Part shown: positions 1-11,600 of the stretch, piece after piece
Layout of the letters: every line of letters begins with the position of its first letter
How positions within the stretch are numbered: the stretch's first letter is position 1
From: Chionis minor
Lineage: Eukaryota > Chordata > Aves > Charadriiformes > Chionididae
Direction: 5' to 3'
DNA: 64,000 bases
NCBI GenBank assembly: GCA_013398295.1
Contig: VZSF01009948.1
Coordinates: 229,565 to 293,564, forward strand
Position numbers and translations under genes: made by a program
Notes under the pieces: model-generated
Told to the model about the DNA's origin: nothing
The model's database searches: none
What the model saw: the letters and a program-made list of their open reading frames with translations, nothing else

Positions 1-3000
1 ACCCTGATCTCCTCTGCCTGCCCTAAAGGAGATACAGCACAAACATGCATCTCCTCAGATTCTTGTCAATTCTACAATCCTAAAATGTGGGGATGAAGGA
101 CAGGAGAGGCCAACCTCCTAAGAATTCATTGATTGGCAAATGCCTTCTTTCTTCTTTGAGTGCATCTCCATAGTCACCAACGGCGACTCACGTGCTGTCA
201 TGCACCAAAAGGTGAATGACCCAAAGTCCATAAACATTTTAAGGTCCTAGCCAAAAAGAGAGTCAAGCATAGTCATTATGGAAGGCTCCAGAATGGTGCA
301 GTGCTTAGGAAAGGAGGAAGAGAGAGAAGAGTGCATGTGTGAGTGTGTGAGTATGCGAGTATGTGCACACAGCTCTAGCGGGCCGCCTTGACAATACCAA
401 AACTTGAGACAGCATCCTAATGAGCTGTCTTCATAACGCTGGCCTCAGGTGCCCCTGTAATCCCATCACACACAGGCACAGTGAGTCGAAGACACCCTCC
501 TGACAGAGATGGCTGCTGTTCCTCTCCCCATCTCCCACAAAGATCTTTCCTACAGCCATAAACCAGGCAATGTTTTTCAGAAAACCATCAGAAGTACAAG
601 CAAAGGATAAGGCTCTCCCCTCTCAGGCATGACGTAGGGAAATGCCTCAGCTCTTGGGAAGCAGTTTTGGAAGGAAGACTGGAAGGGAATCTGCTGGCTA
701 ACTAGCTTTCACAACTACCTTCAATAAAAACTGGCATGTAAATGTCAGTTGTGTGCATAACACAATTCACGTACCACATTAGTAAGACAGATCTTAAACC
801 ATTGGCTAACTAACTCTTTCTTCCTTTGACTTTTGCTTGAGGTGAGAAGTATTGTTCAGTAAGGAACTACTCTCGACTACTGTACCTGCATCCTAAAAAT
901 AACTGGCACAATCTTTAAATTTAAAAACACATTTTACCTGGCCTAATTAAATTTCCCGGTCCTCCAGAGTTTCTGTTCTTGCAATATGCTTTATTGTTGT
1001 TTTCTGTTTCTCCTGATGTTTCACTAGAAGACATTGATATTTTAAAGTGGCACGCTCCTTTTTTCTGAAGGATTTGCCTTTCTTACCCTCACTTCTTACT
1101 CAGAGGCAAAAGCTATGGGCTGCACTGTATTTTTCACTTTTACTGCAGGCAGCACTAGTAGCCTAAATTATAAACATGGTTTTTATAAGGGAACGGGATC
1201 AACTGACCCCACATTTGAGCTGGTTTATCTCTATTAGATCTCCATTTGACAAAGCAGACTGTAACTGGCATAAGCCACAGCTAGCCCCAGGAACCTGCAA
1301 GTCAGTCTTTCTCTCTTCCCTCAAAAAATACTGAAGAAAAGCTGACATTACATGATTTAGCAGTTTCTATGCAGAACATAAGGAGATAAATAAAACTGAA
1401 GGAAGTGTTCCTGGAAAGAAAAATAAAGAAAGAAAAACAGCTGGGGAAAGAAAAGCAACCTCTGAAGTGAGACAGCAGTCTCAGGGAGCTGGAAAAAAGT
1501 GACCTGAATAAAAACCCTGTGATAATTTTAAAAGAGCTGGCATACTTCAGAGGAATGTGCAGGTTTCCAACTCCCAGGTTGAGACCCTCAGTATGTCTGC
1601 CCAGTGGATTGGAAAGGTCCTATTAACAGGGATTACATACCACTGCATAACTTTGCAAAGTTTCTGTAGGTCTGCTAGCCAGTAGCATTTGTGAGAAGAC
1701 AAGCTGTCTTTACCTTGGTTGCCGACTGCTCAACTACCTATTACTCAGATTTATCACTTTGGCAACAAGCTAGTTCCAGAAAGAAAGCCTCAAGGTAAAC
1801 ATTTTTGGGAGTGAGATTCAGTTACAGCAGTTCCCCCCTTTCTGAGAATGAGATTATGGAAAAAAATACATTCTATGGCAGTTGCTGGTCACTTAAAAAA
1901 CTGTATTTGCTGGAGACCTCACCAGTCTCCATGCCTTGGAGCATCTGAATGGAATGGAAACTGCTCTGATGACAGAGAGGTGTATGTACTACAGAAACAA
2001 CGAAAACAGTCAAGTTACAAACCTAAAAAATGCCAAACAAATTAAGACAACCCAAAACCCCCACACAAACAGTTAGTTCTGTATATCTAAACAGTAATCC
2101 ATTAGCGCCTGACAGCCAAAACATCTGGAAGACTGGGGTATGCACTGAACATACTGTACTCTAGGCTGCACGGGATGGCAATGCTGTTCCTTTCAACTGA
2201 TCTTTCCCCTTGGAATTGTACGCTGGGGTACCCCTTAGATAAAAACTGAGTTATTCTGTTCTCAGTACGTCTGCTATAATGACGCATGCAGGTGAGGAAA
2301 GAAACACCTTGCACAACACAGAAGGCTGAGGTGAGACATGTGAAGTAGAGGAATGCAGAATCTGGAGGGAATAGAAATGAAGCCAAAAAAGGATCTAGGA
2401 GGGGAAATACACACAGAGGGAGGAGATAGGGGTACAAAGGTATAGTAGTTGCTATGGATGAATACACAGCACAAAACACAGGGGAAAAAAAGAAACGCAA
2501 CTCCCCTAAAAAAAAACTGTACTCCTCTGACACAAAGAATCCTTGCCAGCTGAACGCCAGTACCAAATCTCCACATCTGCTTCAGCTGTCAGGGACTGGC
2601 TCTGAAACCAACTAGCAAAATGGAAATCATCAACCTCCACTGATTGTAACATTAAAGACCTCACCTTATTACCATCACCAGTTATTCTGCAGTCTTAAGA
2701 ACTTTCAAAAACCCTATACCAATGACCCTGGCCAATATGGTTCCACAGAACAGGTATTAATTTTGTTCTTTTTTTAAGTTTAGAAAATATTCTCCAAAAC
2801 AAAACATGTTAAGAGAAGGATGCTGAAGTTGCGCTGTCAAGCACTGAGAGGCTAGGTACAGCCAGAGTTAAGGTCATTTGAACAACCTGAACTTATTGAC
2901 ACATGCATAATGTCATACACTACTGTCTCATTCCCAAACTACACTTTTGCTAACTTATCCCCACTTCACCTTGTAATGCCTCTAGGATGCTTGCCCCATT

Positions 3001-5096
3001 TCCTATAGAAACCAGAAGATGTGTAACCTATTGGAGCTCTCCAGTAGGGCAGGCCTCTGCTTACCCACCACAGAGAACACAGCATCTTCCACTCCCATCC
3101 CTTGGCTGGGAATGCAGTGACAAAGACAGGAGCACAGCACGGAAATAGGAATCCAGGACTTGGGTGACAGCAAGCCAATGAAGAAAGTAAGTGCAAGGAA
3201 AAGGTCACAGGGATTTAAAAAGAAAGAAAAAAGACAAAGAAAATGGAAAAAACAGAAAAGTCCTGTCTTTGCTGTCAAGAACCAGTGTACTCACAGTAAA
3301 AGACTCACAAAAACATAATGGCTAGTGTCGAAGGGCAGGGAGGCAGGGAAAGACCCTAAGCATTGCTTGGGACCAGGGCTGTTTGGCAAACACTTGCAAG
3401 CCACACATACTGGAGACAAAATTGTCTGTGAAATTACGAAGTTTCCTAAAATTTCTATGAAAATAACAAATTAAGACAGCCTTTGGACTGACTATTTATA
3501 TGATCCGATTGCAACAACAGCTTTAGATGGTAAAGATGAAAGCATTATTCCTGGTATTGCCATGAGCAAAGAGACAATCAGGGCTCTGATCTGCTGGATC
3601 ACCCCCAAAGGAAATCTACCTCCCTCTTGTCAGAATATGTGGAGTGTACAGTCCAAAACATAGGCATTAAGTCAGCTACTCAAGAGACTTAAATCTGGAT
3701 ACCTACCACTTCTATGTGTGCTTTAATATTTGAGACAAACATGCAAAGTAAATACTATTCTATCAGTTTTGGTCTCAGTTTCCGCATACCTCAACTTACT
3801 TTATGTAAAAACAGCAACATGACAGGCATGTTGTTAAATTCCAGCTTATTTAGACCAAATAATGAGAGTAAAGGCAAGAGAGAGAAAAAAAAAAAAAGAG
3901 TACAAGGTTTAGAAGGTGTGTTTCATGGCCCTTCACTATACAGCCTTGAGCAATTCAGAGGTACTATACAGAATACAAAGGTGATTGAGTAATTTAAGAC
4001 CATCCACTCCCACCACCACATTAGAATAAATGGCACTGGTAACCCTAATTCAAATCTTTCCTAACTTGTGGGTACTGGGAACCCGTGGTGTTGACAACTA
4101 CTAGAAGTTTTCTTCTACTGGAATGCACAAGTGCTAGTCAACAACTGCACAGAAAACCTCTTGACACCAGTCAAGAGAGCTACAAAAAACACCCCCCAAA
4201 CACGCTGAAGCAAGACGTGGACACACAGATGACAGAAACAACCCTGGAACACAGGACAACTCTGTATGTCCAAATACATGCCTACATAATAATATGGCTT
4301 CTTCCTCAGTGGCACCTCTGGACTTTCTGACTATGACATTCAAGCTTGATGTGCCTTAGAATTTATTCAGCATACAAATACCAAGAGAAACATATCTCGA
4401 GTAGATATGTCTGGAAAAGCAAAGTTATTTTAGCCCAGGAGGTATCTCTGAGGCGCTGCTCCACCAGCTGCTCACACTTATGAAACCCTTCTCCACCCCC
4501 TTAAAGAGCTTTTAAAATGGAGGATGTGCATTCCCTTCAAGAATTCAGCTTGGATCAATTGTCCGTTTGACCCAACAAACTTGGCACACTTCAGTTGACA
4601 ACATGGGACTGCAATAATAAAGACCTTACAGAAAAATGAAGATGACTAATTCATTAAAAATAAAATGGATGGTGCAGAAAATGAAAACCATTTATCACAT
4701 GTCAATTTTAAAAAAGAACAAAATAAGTCTTAATCTGCCTATTCTGCATGCATGCTAATTACAAACTAATTTCTGGATCAACATCTTATGCCACTGAACC
4801 ATCAATTTGATTATACTGTCAAAACAAGCAGCCAGAAGTTGATACTGCTGTTACATGTATTCAGTTTACAGAAGGAATCACGCTACCTTTGAACATCTTT
4901 ACACAAATGCAAGTTCCTTTTTGTAATCATCATCATCAGTTTTCACAATTAAATCAAAATAGATACAGTATCTTTGAAGACTAGGAGAAAGCAATACTTC
5001 TGACTTCTAAAACAACTGAAAGGTTAAAGCCCAAACTGCTAAAGCAATATACGCATACCTCCAAACGCTAAAAATGCTTCAGTATCTGTACTATAC
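1..5096 (-). other. PPP4R1 intron 10 (partial, runs off the left edge)
   Basis: No segment here matches the PPP4R1 residues expected after exon 10, and no recognisable repeat family was found. It contains a short GT-rich stretch near 335-370 and an A run near 3885-3897. A 154-codon open frame at 2102-2566 on the minus strand lies in a plus-strand purine-rich segment and looks accidental. Confidence 0.75.
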
Positions 5097-5614
5097 CTTT
5101 AACATCTGGATCGTCTATATGGGGTTCCAAATTTTCTATCATCTCTTCCAATTCTTTCCTTGTTGCCATAGGAATGTTTGGAGACACTGGCATAGTGAGT
5201 TCCTGAATTTCTCTATCGAGTATTATCTCAGAAGTCTGCTGAAGCTCAAAGTCAATATCTATTTCAGGAAGCGGAGTCCTCCAGAAATGGAAAGAGTTAT
5301 ACAATTCCTGCTCTGAAAGAGAGGTTTCCTGTGAATTCAGCCCAGCCTCTCGCAGACCTGCTGTACAGCAATGAGAACTTTGCTTGTTCTCATCAGCCAT
5401 TTCCCCACAAGATTCTGAAGACAAAGTGCAATGGAAGGATGACTCAGTCTGGAAATCACTTTCCCTCTGGGAGTTATTTGACACTGTATTTTGATCTTCC
5501 ATAGCATTTTCAAGTTTTGTTGCAAAATCGTCATTATCAACATGTGAAGACAGATGCTCTGTTCTGTTGTGCTCATCCTCTATTGTGACATCTTCTGTAG
5601 TCCTGACTTGTTCA
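5097..5614 (-). CDS. PPP4R1: PPP4R1 exon 10, acidic linker and conserved [11 protein letters not shown] segment (residues 347-519)
   Basis: The largest exon in view, 518 nt, with acceptor CTCAACAG|TGAACA and donor TTAAAG|GTATAG. The first ~100 residues ([20 protein letters not shown] onward) are rich in Asp, Glu, Ser, Thr and Asn, probably disordered, and only loosely like mammalian PPP4R1. The second half is strongly conserved: [20 protein letters not shown] and later [20 protein letters not shown]. The exon ends one base into a codon after DPDVK, where the mammalian protein continues Ala-Gln-Val. The next exon is not found in positions 1-5096, so the gene runs off the left edge. Confidence 0.97.
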
Positions 5615-8600
5615 CTGTTGAGTGCCAAAGCAAATGAACATTTAAAAAACCAATATATACTAGTTACAGACAGATGCTCTTGAAAATTCACACACATGCT
5701 ATCAGCTTGCTATTTATCAAACTACATTTACTTGGAGCACAGCAAAATAAATTATAGAATCACAGAATGGTTGAGGTTCCTCCGGAGGTCATCTGGGCCA
5801 ACGCCCCTGCTCAAGCAGGACCACTCAGAAGCAGCTGCTCAGGACTGTGTCCAGATGGCTTTTGAATACTTTAGAGGACAGAGACTCCACAGTGTCCCTG
5901 GACAACCTGTGTCAGTGGCCAGGCACCCTCACAGTGAAAAACTGTTTCCTGATGTTTAGAGGGAACCTCCTGTGTTTCAGGTTGTACCCATTGCCTCTGG
6001 TCCTGTCACTGGGCACCACTGAAAAGAGCCTGGCTCCGTCCTCCGTATTTGTATGCATTGATAACAAGCCTTCGCTTCTCCAGGCTGAACAGTCCCAGCT
6101 CTCTCAGCCTTTCCTCATAAGAGAGATGCTCCAGTCCCTTCATCATCTTTGTGGCCACTCTTGGACTCTCTCCAGTATTTCCACGTGTCTTTTATAATGG
6201 TGAGCCCAGAACTGGACCCAGCACTCCAGCTGTGGCCTCACCAGCGCTAAGCAGACGGGAAGGATCACCTCCCTCGACCTGCTGGCAACACTCCTCCTAA
6301 TGCAGGCCAGGATACCACCGACCTTTACTGCAAGGGCACATTGCTACCTCATGGTCAACCTGATGCTCACCATGACCCTTAGGGCCTTTTCTGCAAAGCT
6401 GCTCTCCAGCTGGTCAGACACCAGCACATGCTGGTGCCTGGGGTTGTTCCTCCTCCCCAGGTGCAGGACTTCACACTTCTCCTTGTTAAACCACGTAAGG
6501 TTCCCGCCAGCTCATTTCTCCAGCCTGTTGAGGCCCCTCTGGATGGCAGCATGAGCCTCTGGCACCTCAGCCACCCCTCCCAGTTTTGCTTCATCAACAA
6601 ACTTGTGAGAGTACACCCTGCTCCACCATCCAGATCATTAATGAAGATGTTAAACACAACTGGACCCAATACTGACCCCTGAGGTACGCACCTAGTTAAC
6701 TGGCCTCCCACTATGCACTGCTGATTAGCACCCTCTGGGCCTGGCCATTCAGCCAGTTTTCAATCTGCCTCACTGCCTGCTCATTCAGCCCATACTTCAT
6801 CAGCTTCTCTATGAGGATCTTATGGGGGACCATGTCAAAAGCCTTACTGAAATCTAGTTAGACTATACCTGCTGCTCTCCCCTTGTCTATTTAGTCAGTC
6901 ATTTCATCACAGAAGGTATATGTATATACTAAGGTATGCTAGATTACTGAATAGTCATGTATTTTTAGTAAATTACCAAAAATTCTGGTAGACTATTAAG
7001 TAAGATGAGAAGTTCCACATCTTTCCATGTACCAAGATAAATACTTAATTCATACAGGAAAGTTAGTTTTCTTAACTTGAAGTTCATACAGATGAAAAAC
7101 AATGAGGAAAAAATAATGTGTAGATTTAACAAATTCTCTACCTGTTTTCCTGTGCAGAACCACCATCTTCTGGGTTTTTACCATCTTCTTCTTTAAAATA
7201 CTGGCCGCTGCTGGATGGATTAGCAAAAGTTGATATGAAAGGCCCCAGAGACTGAAAAGCTGCTTGGCGGACCTAGGGAAAGAGTCCAAGGTGAAAAAAA
7301 AAATTATTATCATTATTATTTATATAAAGCTTGCCATCTTATAAAACATAAATGCCTGCTACTAGGAACTGGAATGGTCATAAGCCTACTGAGGAAAGCA
7401 ACACCAGAGGCTCTTGTCTGGAAAAAGTCAGCCAGCTAATGTGCCAAATGAAAAAAAAAAATTTAGAAAAAGCACGTAAAACCAGTTAAGTCAGTTAAGT
7501 TGACAGGCCTATTCCCCACAACCAAAGAAGACACAATTATTTAGATAGTAGAAACAGATAAATTTGAAAGCTCAGTTGAGAATTTTAACAACTTGAAAGG
7601 AAAAAATTGTATGCGGTGAACAGACATTTCACTACTGTAAATTTGACTGATTATAAGCTCTGCATTTCTTTCCCTTTCCTGTTTGGCTACATTGTTCATT
7701 TGTTCCTCCTTTCTCCTACTATTTATTTTCCCCTTCTCAACAGTTATCTTATCTACCTCCATTTTTATTATTTGGTTAATTCTGCTGGACTCCAATCTGC
7801 ACAACTTTCCAGGATCCAAGAGCTCGTGTTCCTGTGCCAAAGATCTACTTTTGGCTCTTGGAAGTAGTCTGCTAACGAACAAACTTAACAAGGTTTGAAG
7901 AGTAGATCTTCAAGACAAAAAAACCCCAACAAACCCACACAAAAAAAACCCAACCCCCCAAAAAACCCCACAAAACCAACCCATAAAAAAAACCCACCCG
8001 AATCAAAACCAAACAAACCCAAAACCAATAACAAACACCACCAACCCACTCCACTGCCCCACTCCCTCCAAAGAAAGGAGGTGGTGGTAGGTAACATGAA
8101 GAAATACAAATAAATCACATCTAGTTTTCCAGTTTTGCTAATGATTTTCAGCAACGTTAAGTCACAGGCAGTTCTGTAGGTAAGAAAAGCTATCCAACTG
8201 ACAGTTTTTCTTACATGCTGCAGTGAAAATGTGAGGGACTCTCTGCGCCCACTGACAAACTAAGCAGTCTAAGAAGAATTTTGCTTGAGATGTGTGAAGC
8301 AAGTTATCTGCACCTATGGGGAGAAGTTCTATATCGCAGTAATATGCTTTAAATATGACAACTATTCAAGAAATAAAAAGCAATTCTTACCCATCGTGAA
8401 GGATCACTAATCAAGTTAATGAAAAGGGTTGACAATTTTGTCCTCCGGACTTCCTGTGAGGTTGCACAAGAAACTGCCATGAAGCATTCGGCACAGGCTT
8501 TCCTAACTCCCCACACATTATCAGAGCAGAGCTGGAAAAACCTCGGCAGCTGTTAAGAACATAGTGAGTAAGTTGGCAAGTCTTAACAGGCAGTACTCGT

Positions 8601-11600
8601 TTCAAAGCAAGTTCTTTTTTCACATTAATTTTCTTCACCTCATTCTCTGCCCTCATACTCAGATGCCTTAGTTTAACATTTTCACGACAAAGAACACACA
8701 TTCAGTAGCACCACCTTTCTAATGAGTTGTTCTCATTTTACTTATGGGCACAGATAAGGACAATTCACTCAGCTATTCTGAAGAATAGCAAGAAAGTATA
8801 ACTTTCTAAGCCTATTTATATACAAAAAACCAACCCAAAAAACCCAACCTGAAAAATATCCCCAAGCCCAGAAAACTTATCATAAGACAAAACCTCATCT
8901 CTACACCATTCTTCGAAAGCAGATAGCAGTGAAAGGAAATGAACCAAAGAACACTGGTGCATTATCAACGACAACTTCAGTTTTTTGTAAGGTTCCCAGA
9001 GGATCTTCGGAAAGAAGGAAAGCCTTTCTTTTCCACCTAAACATCTCATTGTTAGATTTACCAATCTCTGTCACCACCTACCCTATGAGGCAGACCCAAA
9101 CTGCACAGAGGAATAGGGGAATGAGAGAAACACCGTATTTGGTACAAGAAGAAGCAGGTTTGAACAGAGCAATGGTTTAACGAGTAAAACTGAAGCATTT
9201 TGAAGTTGCTCAGGTGCTCAGGTTTTTTGGAAACAGTAATGGTAAGGATGGAACGGTGGACAGAGTGCAGATGAGGCAAAACCACGCAGGTCATCACATG
9301 GCTGCCTTCACTTGCAACAGGCAGAGTGGTAAGCTGCAAGTAACACAATGACTAATGGCTACAGCTCTTCTCAGTTATTGATGTTCACCTGTTCCTTCTT
9401 TCTGCAGCAAAGTTTTCTGGACTTTGATTCTGATTAAAGAAAACATTTATTTTACAAAGTGAAGTTTTACCTAAAGCCCTTCAGGTTTTTGCTCCCCCCC
9501 ACCCTTTTCTTAAATAATCCAGAAAGAGCAAAAAATGGTATTTTCTGTTACGGAAAGATATCCCCAATCATTTAGCCACATGTTATTGCATCCTCAAAGT
9601 TTTAATCTAAATTCATTACACGAACTACTAAGAGGGATTTCTCTAGTTGAGAAATCAATTTACATCCTAAATCAAGAAACATACGGGATGTAAATCTGTG
9701 ACACGATACTTCATTATCAAATGGCTTGAATCACACAGTACCTAGGGAAAAATGCCGCAAATGCTGTTAAGAACATAAGAAATGCCCTGAGGGTCATACT
9801 AGGCATACCTGTCCCAACACCACATCTGCAAAAGGCTGCAGAGCCTTTTGTTGAAGTCATGCCTGCATTTATACTCTCTCCATCCAAGTCCCTTGCTAAT
9901 TCATGGCACTGAGTCATCAACCTCCTCTGCCCCTCAATAACCTCTCTGTCCACATCCCCAAAAACCAAAAGCCTGAAGAAGGATCCCAGAGGCTGTCAGG
10001 CTGATCTCTGTTCCCTAACCCTGTCATGTCTCCAAGCCTAGCTTGGAGCTGGAACATCCACCAACTCCTTGGACCTGCCAGGGGCATGGGAGGCACTGTT
10101 AAAGATCCTCTGCTCACTGCTTCATCCAGCTCCCCATTTTTCCATTTTGAATTTGTATCTCTTCCCTTTCCTTCATTTATCACTGCCCAAATGCATTTTT
10201 CTTCTCTGCCTTTCTTTCTCTTTTGCTCCTTCCCAGGGGGTTGTGAGGCTTTGTTAGAGTCAGAAAAATGGATTTTAAAATATTAAATCAATAAACAGCA
10301 GCATTAAGCGATGCCATTTAAAGAGACCACATAAGCCTCACCGCTTCTAGCAGTCTATACCCCCGACGCTCCTCCTGTATCTGCAATCTCTCGTTGCATT
10401 TACAGAGATTAGAGGACATACTCATGCCTACTTCTTGCCTAATACATTTTTGAAGTTGCAAATACTCTGTCTCCACAGCCCAAAGTATTTTCTTCAGTCT
10501 GGTTTAAACACTTCTCCCAGGTCCAGAATTGAGCACTCCTCAGCTCTGGACTGTGTGACTTGGCAAGTAAGAGTTCTGTATTCATAGTAACTGTCTTCAA
10601 GATTTTGTAAATGTCAATCATAACCTCACATCAGCAAAATGGAAGAGTCACAGCTTTTTTAGTCTCTCCTTACTGAAGGAATGTAGTGTTGCCTAATCAT
10701 TTTAGCTGCCCTTCTCTGTACCTTGTCTAACTCCACTACTGACTTTATTAAAAAGAAAAATCCTTTAAGAAATGGCTTACCAGCATTTCTTCAGTGGCTT
10801 GCTGCCCAACCACACTGCAGATATCTCCAAAATTGGCTGCACATACCTTGCAGACAAAATGCAAGAAATAACCACTAAGACCATAGTTTTAATACAGCAA
10901 ACAAAATCAAGGGAAAAAAGCAAACAGCTTTTAAAACCATACAAACAGGCTTTGGTGGAAACGCAAGTTATCAGCCACTTCACTATCCCATCAGTTCCCA
11001 TGTTTTTTTAAAAAAACATTTGAAATTGTTTTCTTCATTTTGAGCTTAATCAGCCTTTTTTAATCACAAAAGAACCACCCCAGAACTTCAGAGAAAGGGA
11101 AGGAGGATAAAACACATTCAAAGTGCTGTCAGATGAAAGAATACAAGTGATTATCAAGGTAAATAAGCTATGCAACATCAGGTGAAACCAAAACACAGCC
11201 TCAGCACCTAAATACCATGATGGAATACTGGTTTATTTCATCTTAATGAGCATCTTTAATTCCATCTACACAGACAGATATGAGCTCAGGTGGCTGATGC
11301 CATATCAGTTACAGTTGGTTCACATATTCGTAGCTACCTACATACACAATCATAAGGAGAAGCAGATTCTTTCTTTTTTTTGTGATAATAAAGGTAGGCA
11401 CTCTGGAAGAATATAGAATAAAGTGTCAAATATAAAATTTGTGGAAATGCGAGCTACAAAAGAAACCCCATAGCTTTCACTTATATATGCCACAGATGAG
11501 ATCTAGAAGGAAAGAGTCATTTAGACAAATACAAATTCCAAGTTGATGACACTCCTTTCACAGATAATCCAGATCAGATGCTGATAATTCATACCTTACG

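Larger units (their letters stand above)
8550..10780 (-). other. PPP4R1 intron 7
   Basis: A 2231-bp intron holding a short A/C-rich tract (8823-8850) and a diffuse, old CR1-like remnant (about 9765-10745). Otherwise unremarkable. Confidence 0.85.

Noticed and set aside
335..370. GT microsatellite in intron 10
   Set aside because: Too short and imperfect (GTGTGAGTGTGTGAG) to list as a repeat locus.
2102..2566. 154-codon minus-strand open frame in intron 10
   Set aside because: Phe/Ser/Pro-rich translation of a plus-strand purine-rich segment, with no recognisable domain and no fit to PPP4R1.
6379..6711. 110-codon open frame as a host gene
   Set aside because: It contains the PQGSVLGP block of a CR1 reverse transcriptase and is part of the element at 5754-6917.
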